Assembly: GCA_965200825.1 (NCBI GenBank)
Contig: OZ241385.1
Span: forward strand, 1,364,001-1,428,000
Source: Bin80 sp026709335
Lineage (GTDB): Bacteria; Bacteroidota; Rhodothermia; Rhodothermales; Bin80
Direction: 5' to 3'
Length of the DNA stretch: 64,000 bases
Shown: positions 44,608 through 53,298 of the stretch, piece by piece
How the letters are laid out: each line of letters begins with the position of its first letter
Position numbering within the stretch: the first letter of the stretch is position 1
Position numbers and translations under genes: made by a program
The notes under the pieces: generated by a model
What the model was told of the DNA's origin: nothing
Seen by the model: the letters and a program-made list of their open reading frames with translations, nothing else
The model's database searches: none

Positions 44608-45624
44608 TCAAATGCGTCCGACAGCTATTGCAACCTTCTTGATCTGTGTAATCAAATCACTAAACTGATAAAAATCAAGTGTCTGCACCCCGCTTTCAGA
44701 CGCGTTGGGGGAATCATCATGAACATCTACAATGACCCCATCTGCCCCCGCTGCAATTGCCGCACGAGCTAAGGGCGTGACATGGTTACGAATACCTGTC
44801 GCCTGAGAGGGATCAACAAAGACAGGCAAATGGCTCTTTGTCTTTGCAACCGATACAGCAGAAAGATCCAATGTAAAGCGTGTTGCAGATTCAAAGGTTC
44901 GGATTCCACGCTCACACAGAATTACATGTGTATTTCCTGATCTCATTATATACTCCGCCGCCATAATCCATTCTTCCACTGTGGCTGCGAACCCACGCTC
45001 AAGTAATACTGTTCTGTTTACACCTCCCAATTCGCGCAATAGCTCAAAATTCTGCATATTCCGCGCCCCCACTACCAAAATGCTCGCGTAGTTAGATATC
45101 ATACCCACCAGTTCAGCCGCATCTACCTCCATCACCAACTTCAGGTCAAATTGATCGGAAATTTCACGCATGAGTTTTAACTCATCTTTCTCCAATCCTT
45201 GGAATTCATAAAAAGATGTACGTTGTTTGAGAGTATTCCCCCGAAGAAATGACGCACCAGAGGAGGAAATGTTGGATGCCACAGATTCCATTCGCTTCCT
45301 ACCTTCTATTCCCTGAAAACCAGCCATCACCGTAATCTTTTGCCCCCCGATCTTCACTCCCTCAACATCAATGATCGACGGTGTATCACGTCCTACGCGA
45401 CTAGCCAATTTATAGGGCTCGGTGACTCGTTGTACATCTGCGACACCATTAAGGCCACGGATGATTCGATGATCAAATCCCGGTTGAACTCCGATTGCTC
45501 CCAGTACAGTTTGACTGACCCCGCTGGAACGATGGACATCAAAGCCATACGCATTCAGATTTGTAATCACTGTTTCAATTTCTTCATCTGAAGCAGTATT
45601 CTTCATAAAGACAACCATAGGCAA
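44608..45624 (-). CDS. aroF: 3-deoxy-7-phosphoheptulonate (DAHP) synthase, AroAI-beta type
   Basis: 338 residues. The N-terminal ferredoxin-like regulatory domain is VVFMKNTASDEEIETVITNL. The TIM-barrel begins near residue 95 (GVKIGGQKITVMAGFQGIEG), with FLRGNTLKQRTSFYEFQGL, MEVDAAELVGMISNYASILV and VGARNMQNFELLRELGGV; the Cys and His of metal binding are in VILCERGIRTFESATRFTLD and PVFVDPSQATG. It condenses PEP and erythrose-4-phosphate, the first step of aromatic amino acid synthesis. Ending VHDDSPNASESGVQTLDFYQF is typical. Followed upstream by lptB with a 45-bp gap. Confidence 0.96.
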   Translation of the reverse strand: MPMVVFMKNTASDEEIETVITNLNAYGFDVHRSSGVSQTVLGAIGVQPGFDHRIIRGLNGVADVQRVTEPYKLASRVGRDTPSIIDVEGVKIGGQKITVMAGFQGIEGRKRMESVASNISSSGASFLRGNTLKQRTSFYEFQGLEKDELKLMREISDQFDLKLVMEVDAAELVGMISNYASILVVGARNMQNFELLRELGGVNRTVLLERGFAATVEEWIMAAEYIMRSGNTHVILCERGIRTFESATRFTLDLSAVSVAKTKSHLPVFVDPSQATGIRNHVTPLARAAIAAGADGVIVDVHDDSPNASESGVQTLDFYQFSDLITQIKKVAIAVGRI

Positions 45625-45669
45625 CAGAGTGATAAAGGAGTGAATTCTACTTTTGCCTTAAAAAGGCGT

Positions 45670-46422
45670 TCAACGGTATCGATCAAGCGCAAAATTTTTG
45701 CCGAGATAATGCTGACGAACTTCGGGATCAGAGGCCAGTTGTTCGGCTGTTCCCGACTTCATGATTTTGCCATCAAAGAGTAAATAAGCTCGATCCGTAA
45801 TCGCTAAAGTCTCGTGTACATTGTGATCAGTGATAAGAATTCCAATATTGAGACTAGCCAATTGGCAAATGATCTCTTGGATGTATTCGACTGTGATTGG
45901 ATCCACTCCAGCAAAAGGTTCATCCAACAGAAAAAAATCAGGCTCAAGAACCATTGAACGGGCGATTTCAGTTCTTCTACGTTCTCCACCAGAAAGAGTA
46001 TAAGCTTTTGCAGTCCGTACCGTCTCTAGCCCAAATTGCGTGATCAACCTGTCTACCCTTAGATCACGTTCTTGTCTGGATAATTTCTGGAACTCCAGAA
46101 CAGCATGAAGATTTTGCTCAACCGTCAACTGTAAAAAAACACTTGATTCCTGTGCAAGATAGCCCAGCCCTCGACGAGCACGCTTATACATTGGGAGCGC
46201 TGTAATATCACTCTCTCCTAGGTAAATCCGCCCCCGATTGGGACGCTCAAGACCAACAATCATATGAAAGGATGTCGTTTTTCCAGCCCCATTCGGGCCG
46301 AGCAGGCCCACAACTTCTCCGCATTTTACATTAAGAGAGACCTCTTCTACAACGATACGCTTCTTGAAACGCTTGGTCAATCCCTCAGCACGAAGCTTCA
46401 ATGATCCCATTCCTGAATCCAT
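45670..46422 (-). CDS. lptB: LPS export ABC transporter ATP-binding protein LptB
   Basis: The ATG at 46422 (MDSGMGSLKLRAEGLTKRFK) is chosen; the 46476 start would overlap the ostA-like gene by 79 bp. Walker A GLLGPNGAGKTTSFHMIVG, Q-loop ARRGLGYLAQESSVF, signature LSGGERRRTEIARSM, Walker B PDFFLLDEPFAGVDP and H-loop ITDHNVHETL are all present. It powers LPS extraction by LptFG at the inner membrane. It overlaps the 3' end of the ostA-like gene (46398) by 25 bp, and the Lpt genes are clearly one operon. Confidence 0.95.
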   Translation of the reverse strand: MDSGMGSLKLRAEGLTKRFKKRIVVEEVSLNVKCGEVVGLLGPNGAGKTTSFHMIVGLERPNRGRIYLGESDITALPMYKRARRGLGYLAQESSVFLQLTVEQNLHAVLEFQKLSRQERDLRVDRLITQFGLETVRTAKAYTLSGGERRRTEIARSMVLEPDFFLLDEPFAGVDPITVEYIQEIICQLASLNIGILITDHNVHETLAITDRAYLLFDGKIMKSGTAEQLASDPEVRQHYLGKNFALDRYR

Positions 46423-47798
46423 AATAAAAACTGACCGAGGAGCTGCTCTCTGACGGGCCTTTTCGACGGATCCCATTGTAATCCGTCAAGATTTAGCACA
46501 TCCGGGACAGCATTTTCCGGATAGCGTGTCCCCTGTACATCCGTACTGAATGTCAGAGTCTGAAGTGAATCTTTTTCAAATTGCATACGAATTTCATCCC
46601 CGGATGCCTCTATAGCTCCATCCGGTAAACCTTCCCCATTCGTGGAAAAAAAAATGGCCTCCGCATTCGGGCCTACCCTGAAAATACGCAGAGAATCCGC
46701 CTCTAATGTACTGATAAGAGTCTGTCCTTTCACCTGATTGATTCGCTTGATTGAACTGTCTTCCTGTGCAACAAATGCATTTCCCCAGATAAATAGTGAA
46801 TCCATTACTCCATCTTTCATGACCACTTTCATGGTATCACCCGTCAACTGAATCTGATTTGACCATATAAAAGGCTGACCATAGAGCCACATATTCTCAA
46901 GTGAATCACTCTCTGCACGATCATATCTCATTGAATCCGAAAGTGCGGCCAAGGAACCATTCCAGATACGAACATTCCTGCTCGCGTGAAGGTGAGAACT
47001 TTTCTGTTGATCCTGGATCCGCAAGAATTCTGCCCGAATAATCAATGTGTCAATAGAAAGCGAATCGTGTTGAAGATGAATCAACAAGGGAGTTCCCTGA
47101 ATGACGCTCAAAGAATCGTCGGCATTATACTCCATTCTATCTCCCGTAACCCAGGTTGAATCGTTTTCCGAGGTTGCAAGATAGCGTACGGACCCACGAG
47201 CAACAGAAATCGAACGATCCCGGTAATGCGTTAGAGAGTCTGCAGTCATTCTGACTCCCTCAGATTTCATCTCAACATTGCCTGCCAAATCTGCGATCTT
47301 GTCTTCTGTCCAATAAAGCCCCGTTTCACCAATTAAAGTGGTTGCAGAATCCTCCAGAACAAGCCCCCTAGAAAACTCCATCCGATGCTGATCTAAATAG
47401 TAAATTCCTTCTGGTGATGTCGTAGTGACTTCTCCATCGGTCATATGAACATTCCCCAATGCTCTCCCCACCTCCAATTCTTCATCATAATCTAGGGAAT
47501 CTGCCCTTAGAGTATCTCCCTCATCAATCAATTCAGCCTCCCCGATGAAAGAAGCCCTGCGTCTGGTGACATTTCGAATGGCCTGATTTGCTGTCACTTG
47601 AGTCGAGTCATAAATCACCCGCACATTACCTTGAATGAATTGTAGGAACCCCTCCTGATTTTGCAAACCAATCAGGGAATCTCCCTCAACAAACACAGAA
47701 TCGGTGTCTGCATGAGCATAAAAATCATCATTATACGTATTGCTATCTGCCCGGGGAATCAATAGAATAACAAAGAACCAGACTATAATTGCTTTCAT
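46398..47798 (-). CDS. OstA-like periplasmic LPS-transport protein
   Basis: 466 residues. Signal peptide MKAIIVWFFVILLIPRADS. The body is a repeating beta-jellyroll with OstA/LptA-type strands: GNVRVIYDSTQVTANQAIRN, NVHMTDGEVTTTSPEGIYYL, DLAGNVEMKSEGVRMTADSL, ARGSVRYLATSENDSTWVTG. It resembles the long OstA-like proteins of Bacteroidota that bridge LptC and LptD, rather than the ~180-residue E. coli LptA. It overlaps lptC by 4 bp and lptB by 25 bp. Location: periplasm. Confidence 0.85.
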   Translation of the reverse strand: MKAIIVWFFVILLIPRADSNTYNDDFYAHADTDSVFVEGDSLIGLQNQEGFLQFIQGNVRVIYDSTQVTANQAIRNVTRRRASFIGEAELIDEGDTLRADSLDYDEELEVGRALGNVHMTDGEVTTTSPEGIYYLDQHRMEFSRGLVLEDSATTLIGETGLYWTEDKIADLAGNVEMKSEGVRMTADSLTHYRDRSISVARGSVRYLATSENDSTWVTGDRMEYNADDSLSVIQGTPLLIHLQHDSLSIDTLIIRAEFLRIQDQQKSSHLHASRNVRIWNGSLAALSDSMRYDRAESDSLENMWLYGQPFIWSNQIQLTGDTMKVVMKDGVMDSLFIWGNAFVAQEDSSIKRINQVKGQTLISTLEADSLRIFRVGPNAEAIFFSTNGEGLPDGAIEASGDEIRMQFEKDSLQTLTFSTDVQGTRYPENAVPDVLNLDGLQWDPSKRPVREQLLGQFLLWIQEWDH

Positions 47799-48373
47799 TG
47801 ATCACGTACAATTTCGGCAGTGAATGGGCCGATTTGATATGAACGTAGGTCCTCAGTAGCTTCAAGCCCCATTCCAGAAACTACTTCATCTGGCGTACGA
47901 ATATGTACGGAACTCTCCGTCTTGAGCAACTGGTCCGCTTCCCACCATTCAATCCGCTCGGTAACCAATGTTCGATCATCTTTTGTTTCTATCATAACGC
48001 CTCCCTCAGCGATAAAATAATCCTCACTTTCATAATAAGAGATTTGATCCGCCTCAAGAAATGCTGAGAATACTCCGGAGGAGTCGTAGATTTCAATTTG
48101 CACCTTCCGTTCTAGGCCTTGCAGATGCTGAATGGTTGAATCTCGTTCACCCATCCACTGTACATGATCAGCAGATATGATCAATCGAGTAAGGCTTTCA
48201 TCCTCATCTGAATTCGCCTGAGAAAGAACAATCCGGACGTTCCAGCTCTCTTTGGAGGGCCCCGAAAGTACTGACTCAGCAACTCCTGATCTTTCTTGAC
48301 GTGTACAGGAGAATGAGAGAACTGTCAAGAGCAAAAGGAACCAGGCAGGCACTGGAGAAAAATCCATGCGCAT
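47795..48373 (-). CDS. lptC: LPS export protein LptC (lipoprotein)
   Basis: Start at 48373 (ATG; the ATG at 48367 is also possible): MRMDFSPVPAWFLLLLTVLS then FSC, a lipobox-like signal. The ATG at 48487 lies in the tRNA-Gly gene and gives a leader (MPCRRSRVRVSFPAP) that is a tRNA artefact. The LptC-type beta region is ISADHVQWMGERDSTIQHLQ, VFSAFLEADQISYYESEDYF and IAEGGVMIETKDDRTLVTER. It sits at the inner-membrane side of the Lpt bridge. It has a 4-bp overlap with the ostA-like gene. Confidence 0.87.
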   Translation of the reverse strand: MRMDFSPVPAWFLLLLTVLSFSCTRQERSGVAESVLSGPSKESWNVRIVLSQANSDEDESLTRLIISADHVQWMGERDSTIQHLQGLERKVQIEIYDSSGVFSAFLEADQISYYESEDYFIAEGGVMIETKDDRTLVTERIEWWEADQLLKTESSVHIRTPDEVVSGMGLEATEDLRSYQIGPFTAEIVRDQ

Positions 48374-48442
48374 GGCTCTGTGACTTGTAAATTGAAGCGG
48401 CGAAAGCAGAAAACTGAACAGGAAGGGCGCCGTCTGATACTC

Positions 48443-48518
<76 letters not shown>

Positions 48519-48574
48519 AAAATCAGAGCACTTACACGTTAATCTTACGGCAACGGTTCCAGTATATCTCTGTT

Positions 48575-49624
48575 TCAGGTGTTTCTGGTACCTAACAGTC
48601 CCTGTTTCATAAGCAATTCCGCATTCAGAATTGCACCGCCTGCTGCGCCGCGTACTGTATTGTGAGAGAGAACAACAAATTTATAATCCAGTACTTCGCA
48701 TGACCGAATCCTGCCAATACTCACAGTCATTCCAGCTCCAAGATTTGAATGCTGCCTCGGCTGCGGAAAGCGCTCATCCTCAAAAACATGGAGAAATTTC
48801 TTGGGCTCACTTGGTAAATGTAGATCTGCTATTGGGCTCACTGACGATTCAAACGCATCGTGTACTTCGTCCTTGCTCGCATCTGATTCAAGTTTCACAG
48901 AAACACATTCCATATGTCCTTCAAGAACCGGAACACGATTGCATTGTGCACTGATCGTGATGGATGCTGGAAGCAATTCTGTTTCCACTAAGGTTCCCAG
49001 CAACTTATTCGGTTCGTGGACCAGTTTATCTTCTTCTCCACCGATAAAGGGAACAATGTTTGCCAGTGCATCCAGAGAGGGAACCCCAGGATATCCTGCA
49101 CCAGAAAGCGCCTGCATGGTGGTAACCTGGACTGCGTTGACGCCAAATGTATCATGGAGAGGCTTGAGCGCACAAGTCAGCCCAACTGTAGAACAATTAG
49201 GATTCGTTACAATGTATCCTTGACTCTGCCAGTCTTGGACCTTGATCAGAGAAGTATGATCTGGATTGACTTCCGGAATGAGCAAGGGCACATTTGAGTG
49301 CATCCGAAAACTCTTCGCATTCGAAATAACGGGATATCCTGCTCTCGCGAGCATAGGTTCTGCCTGATCAGCTATAGAAGCGTGTAGACCCGAAAAAACA
49401 AAGTCACAAGGAAGATCATCACCGAGAGGTAATACATCCATAGAGGCAACAGATGCTGGAATCTCTGTTGCACCAATCCAATTGACTGCTTCGCGATACT
49501 GACGTCCGGTTGATCTACCTGAGGCAACCAGCGCGGTCGTCTCAAACCATGGATGTCCGTCCAGAAGTTCAACAAATTTCTGGCCAACTGCACCTGTTGC
49601 TCCAAGAATTCCTGCCCTAAGCAT
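48575..49624 (-). CDS. asd: Aspartate-semialdehyde dehydrogenase
   Basis: 349 residues. MLRAGILGATGAVGQKFVEL is the NADP-binding loop; the catalytic Cys is C144 in IVTNPNCSTVGLTCALKPL. LDALANIVPFIGGEEDKLVH and HVFEDERFPQPRQHSNLGAG are the substrate region and the C-terminal region. The sequence resembles the archaeal/fungal (Hom2-like) type rather than the usual Proteobacterial type. It reduces aspartyl phosphate to the semialdehyde, leading to homoserine and so to the metX/metY reactions encoded upstream. Distance to metX is 137 bp, same strand. Confidence 0.95.
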   Translation of the reverse strand: MLRAGILGATGAVGQKFVELLDGHPWFETTALVASGRSTGRQYREAVNWIGATEIPASVASMDVLPLGDDLPCDFVFSGLHASIADQAEPMLARAGYPVISNAKSFRMHSNVPLLIPEVNPDHTSLIKVQDWQSQGYIVTNPNCSTVGLTCALKPLHDTFGVNAVQVTTMQALSGAGYPGVPSLDALANIVPFIGGEEDKLVHEPNKLLGTLVETELLPASITISAQCNRVPVLEGHMECVSVKLESDASKDEVHDAFESSVSPIADLHLPSEPKKFLHVFEDERFPQPRQHSNLGAGMTVSIGRIRSCEVLDYKFVVLSHNTVRGAAGGAILNAELLMKQGLLGTRNT

Positions 49625-49761
49625 ATGTCTTGAGTTGAGTCAATGAATTCATTCAAAGCTGGCGTCGTACGACGGTCAATGGCAATTGTGCCTGTTCGTC
49701 ATGACGCCATCATGAAATTGGATCCGCTGAATTCAAAACCGTCACGACTCAACACATCGAG

Positions 49762-50880
49762 TCAACTGCATGGACTGAGATTCATCTGATCAGTTGAAAA
49801 TGACTCAACGAATGGATCAACTTTGGAAAGACGCCACGCCAGTACAGTTTCATTCAACTCATCTTGATCTATCAGGAAGGTATCGTGCCCATGGGGCCCC
49901 TCCATGACAGACAGTTCTGCATTAGGAATATTCCTGAACAATTCTTCCTGCTCTTCCAGCAAGTATAGAATATCCGAGCGAATCCCAATGGCGAGTGTAG
50001 ATTGCATAATTGAGCCGAGGGCTGCTCTATAACTTCCCCTCCCACGAGCCACATCATGCGTGTCCATCAAGCGAGTAAGGTAGACATAGCAAGCTGGATC
50101 AAATCGATTTACGAGTTTGGTTCCATGATGTTGAATCCATGATTCGACATTGAAAGAACCTGTTTGATCTCGGCGCCTGCCGAACCTGGGCTCAAATGAT
50201 CCCAGCGACCGATATGAAACCATAGCCATCATTCGGGCTGCAGCCAAGCCGTTTTGAGGTGGGTTCTGCGGCTCATAAGTCCCTCCCTTCCAGTTCGGAT
50301 CTGCATAAATAGCCTGCCGCTGTGCCTCACTCCATGCAATACACCAAGACGTATGCCGACCTCCTACCGCAATTGGCACAATTGCCTGAACATAATCGGG
50401 TCCATAGTATGCCCATTCAAGCGCCTGCATCCCTCCCATACTCCCACCAATTACAAATGCAATCCTGCGTACACCGAGGCTGTCCAAGAGCATCTTATGT
50501 AGCCGGACGGTATCACGAATATTCGCTTGTGGAAGTTGATTTCCATAGGGCCGACCAGTTACTGGATTAATGGAAATTGGAGATATCGTACCATATGGCG
50601 ATCCAATGACGTTGGCACATACAACAAAAAATTTGTCAGTATCCAAAGCTTTCCCCGGACCAATACACCCTGGCCACCAAGATTTGGCATTTGGGCTACT
50701 TGTGAGCGAATGTCCTACTACAATTACATTATCTCCCATCTCATTCAATGTGCCCCAACGCTCGTACCCCACAGCTACCTGGTTCAGGACGGCTCCATTC
50801 TCAAGCTCAAAGGTCGGTATGGTAGTGACTCTCGGCATACATTTGCCGGGCGACGTACCCGTCATGGGTACGCCGCCCAA
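49762..50880 (-). CDS. metX: Homoserine O-acetyltransferase
   Basis: 372 residues. Alpha/beta hydrolase: VIGGSMGGMQALEWAYYGPD has the nucleophile S147; SDILYLLEEQEE and GPHGHDTFLIDQDEL supply the Asp and His. IVPIAVGGRHTSWCIAWSEA and LTSSPNAKSWWPGCIGPG are MetX signatures. It acetylates homoserine with acetyl-CoA for methionine synthesis. The N-terminal few residues may start later (M15). Gene order metY-metX-asd is a compact methionine unit under the SAM-I riboswitch; 12 bp from metY. Confidence 0.95.
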   Translation of the reverse strand: MGGVPMTGTSPGKCMPRVTTIPTFELENGAVLNQVAVGYERWGTLNEMGDNVIVVGHSLTSSPNAKSWWPGCIGPGKALDTDKFFVVCANVIGSPYGTISPISINPVTGRPYGNQLPQANIRDTVRLHKMLLDSLGVRRIAFVIGGSMGGMQALEWAYYGPDYVQAIVPIAVGGRHTSWCIAWSEAQRQAIYADPNWKGGTYEPQNPPQNGLAAARMMAMVSYRSLGSFEPRFGRRRDQTGSFNVESWIQHHGTKLVNRFDPACYVYLTRLMDTHDVARGRGSYRAALGSIMQSTLAIGIRSDILYLLEEQEELFRNIPNAELSVMEGPHGHDTFLIDQDELNETVLAWRLSKVDPFVESFSTDQMNLSPCS

Positions 50881-50892
50881 TTGGAAAAATGG

Positions 50893-52221
50893 TTACGCAG
50901 CGACTGGTTCGCCGATAGATTTCAACGCATGAGCAAAATCATTCTTGATGTCATCAATATGCTCAATTCCCACCGAAACCCGAATCAAATCTTCGGTAAC
51001 ACCTGCAGATACCTGCTCTTCACGGGCCAACTGCTGGTGTGTTGTTGAGGCAGGATGGATTACAAGAGTTTTTGCATCTCCCACATTGGCTAGGTGACTG
51101 GCAAGACTTGTGTTGTTCACAAATGCCTGGCCGGCCTCCAAGCCTCCCGCAACACCAAAGGAAAGAACAGGGCCAAATCCATTCTTCAGATATCGCCGAG
51201 CATTGCTATGATACGGATGAGATTCAAGTCCTGCATAGCTGACCCAAGAAACTTCTGGTCGCTCCTGAAGCCATTTTGCGAGCTCCAAAGCATTATCGCA
51301 ACTACGTTGTACACGAAGTGAGAGAGTTTCAAGTCCCTGGAGGAGCAAGAATGATCCGAACGGATTCTGGGCCGGTCCAAAATCACGTAACCCTTCAACA
51401 CGGGCACGCAGAATGAAGGCCAGATTTGCTCCCAAGACTCCTTGGGGACCAAATACATCCCAGAAGCTTAGCCCATGATACCCGGGTGATGGCTCGGTAA
51501 AGGCTGGAAAGCGCCCATTATCCCAAGGGAAGGTGCCTGCGTCAACAATCACTCCGCCGATCGTATTTCCATGACCTCCAATCCATTTGGTGGCACTTGC
51601 AACAACAATATCCGCACCATATTCAATTGGGCGGGCCAAATAACCTGCTGCGCCGAATGTATTATCAACCACCAATGGAACTCCTTTTCTCTTGGCGACT
51701 TCAGAAATCGCCTCAAAATCAGGTACGTTGAACTTGGGGTTACCAATGGTCTCCAAATAGATCGCCTTGGTCCGATCATCAATCAGTGCTTCAATGGAGC
51801 GTGGACTGTCTCCATTTGCAAATCGAACACTGATGCCTATTCTCGGGAAAGAGATTTTGAACTGATTATACGTCCCCCCATAGAGATAACTGGAGGAAAC
51901 AATGTTGTCACCTGCTTCTGCCAGAGTAGACAAAGCAAGAAACTGAGCAGCCTGGCCACTGGAAGTTGCCAGTGCTGCCAGTCCGCCCTCAAGAGCTGCA
52001 ATTCGTTTTTCGAAAACATCATTGGTTGGATTCATAATCCGGGTATAGATGTTCCCGAACTCCTTAAGGGCAAACAGATTTGCTCCATGATCCGTGTCAT
52101 TGAACACATAGGACGTAGTCGCATAAATCGGAACCGCGCGTGCATTGGTAGCGGGATCCGGCTCCTGTCCTGCGTGGACCTGAAGCGTTTCGAAATGAAG
52201 AGATTGACCGTTTTGTGACAT
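50893..52221 (-). CDS. metY: O-acetylhomoserine sulfhydrylase (PLP enzyme)
   Basis: The start at 52221 (MSQNGQSLHFETLQVHAGQE) removes 28 unrelated residues. The Cys/Met-metabolism PLP fold includes VASATKWIGGHGNTIGGVIV with the PLP lysine, YIFGNIYTRIMNPTNDVFEK-type substrate segment (reads FGNIYTRIMNPTND), and LVIHPASTTHQQLAREEQVS. It converts O-acetylhomoserine and sulfide (or methanethiol) to homocysteine (or methionine). Followed by metX, which supplies the substrate, and asd. Regulation by the SAM-I riboswitch ending 155 bp upstream. Confidence 0.95.
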   Translation of the reverse strand: MSQNGQSLHFETLQVHAGQEPDPATNARAVPIYATTSYVFNDTDHGANLFALKEFGNIYTRIMNPTNDVFEKRIAALEGGLAALATSSGQAAQFLALSTLAEAGDNIVSSSYLYGGTYNQFKISFPRIGISVRFANGDSPRSIEALIDDRTKAIYLETIGNPKFNVPDFEAISEVAKRKGVPLVVDNTFGAAGYLARPIEYGADIVVASATKWIGGHGNTIGGVIVDAGTFPWDNGRFPAFTEPSPGYHGLSFWDVFGPQGVLGANLAFILRARVEGLRDFGPAQNPFGSFLLLQGLETLSLRVQRSCDNALELAKWLQERPEVSWVSYAGLESHPYHSNARRYLKNGFGPVLSFGVAGGLEAGQAFVNNTSLASHLANVGDAKTLVIHPASTTHQQLAREEQVSAGVTEDLIRVSVGIEHIDDIKNDFAHALKSIGEPVAA

Positions 52222-52310
52222 GAGATATAAGCCTATTTTGTTAAGAATAACCTGTGAATTAAACACACGATGCCGATTCTTATCAAAAAGTTCTGGCTTA
52301 CCCAAAGAGG

Positions 52311-52339
52311 CCTCTTCCTGACAGGATGGACGGAAGAGG
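52311..52339 (-). promoter_or_regulatory. Putative riboswitch expression-platform hairpin
   Basis: A perfect 8-bp inverted repeat, CCTCTTCC / GGAAGAGG, with a 13-base loop lies between the SAM-I aptamer and metY, followed by CCTCTTT on the transcript. It may act as the terminator of the riboswitch, though the T-run is short. Confidence 0.5.
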
Positions 52340-52375
52340 ATGGACTAGAACCTTGGGGTGGTTCTCGCCCTTCCG

Positions 52376-52492
52376 CTCATCTATCCCTGCGATGCAGGGC
52401 AGGAAGTGGCACCTTCCGCACGAGGAGTCCAAACCTCGCGGGGGGGTTGCCAGGGTTTCACGGGGCCTGAACCCTCCACCCTTCTTGATGAG
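52376..52492 (-). promoter_or_regulatory. SAM-I (S-box) riboswitch
   Basis: The minus strand shows CTCATCAAGAAGGGTGGAGG, then the core GTGAAACCCTGGCAACC, GGAAGGTGCCACTTCCTGCC, and a closing GATAGATGAG that pairs with the initial CTCATC to form P1. This is the S-box order. It precedes metY, so the metY-metX-asd genes should be turned off when S-adenosylmethionine is plentiful. Confidence 0.93.
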
Positions 52493-53298
52493 CTGCACGG
52501 ACATCATGCAACTGCTCTAATATACGAACAATTTTATTAGTTGTTCCGAAATCCACAAAAAATCCATAAAAAACTGAGAATTATGTAGAAAAAACCATAT
52601 ATAGCACTGGATTCATCCCTCCAGCTTCCACTTCTTGTTCAGCTCTTCCCGCGTAGGCTCACGGTTCTCGCTCATTTTTTTCGGGATTCGCTGGATGAAA
52701 AATGATCTGGTCAAACATAGCCTCGAAGTCATTCATGGATACCGCCTTGCGCCCCGTCTTCTCAAACTCCTTTACGTTGATCGTGAATTTTCTTTTTCAC
52801 TGGTTCTTGGATTAACTGGCATTTATCGTTTGCCGAGTGACCTTTTGTGCGTGACAGCGTGGACGTAATACCTTAAGGTCTCCCTAAACTGTTTTTGCCA
52901 CCTTTGGATCAAAGTGCAATATGACCTGCTTCCGCATCTTTAAATTTTCTCACTTTCCGCCATTTTTGCTCTTTCATGACCTTGGGAAAAGTTCTTAGGC
53001 TAAGCAGGCTCTCTTTTACCCCACCAGATGGGAATATCTCGATGTTCATGAACATGATTCCTACGTATCCCCTCCAACTCCACGAGCGCTTGCCATAGAT
53101 TTGTGTTGACCGGGAATCAATGCCAAACCAATTAACCGTAGCACAAAACCGGGGAGTCGCATAAATCTGCACCGAATTGTGAGAATAGGGTTTGGTGCAT
53201 TCGGTGGCGGCTAATAGTGCATCGGACAGGCGAATGCGCATCTGAACACAAGAGTTGCGTTCAGAGTAGGCCAGACAAGCCTATTCTGTCTGATTTTC

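Larger units (their letters stand above)
52222..53298. other. Leader and gene-poor region upstream of metY
   Basis: The metY side holds the SAM-I riboswitch and a hairpin. Beyond it, 52613-53241 contains only broken coding traces on the minus strand: an open frame ending at 52659 (reads KAVSMNDFEAMFDQIIFHP) and a 110-codon frame at 52909-53241, neither recognisable. A small ORF at 52613-52675 (20 residues) overlaps the first. They look like fragments of decayed genes, but could be chance. No tRNA or intact transposase is here. Confidence 0.4.
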
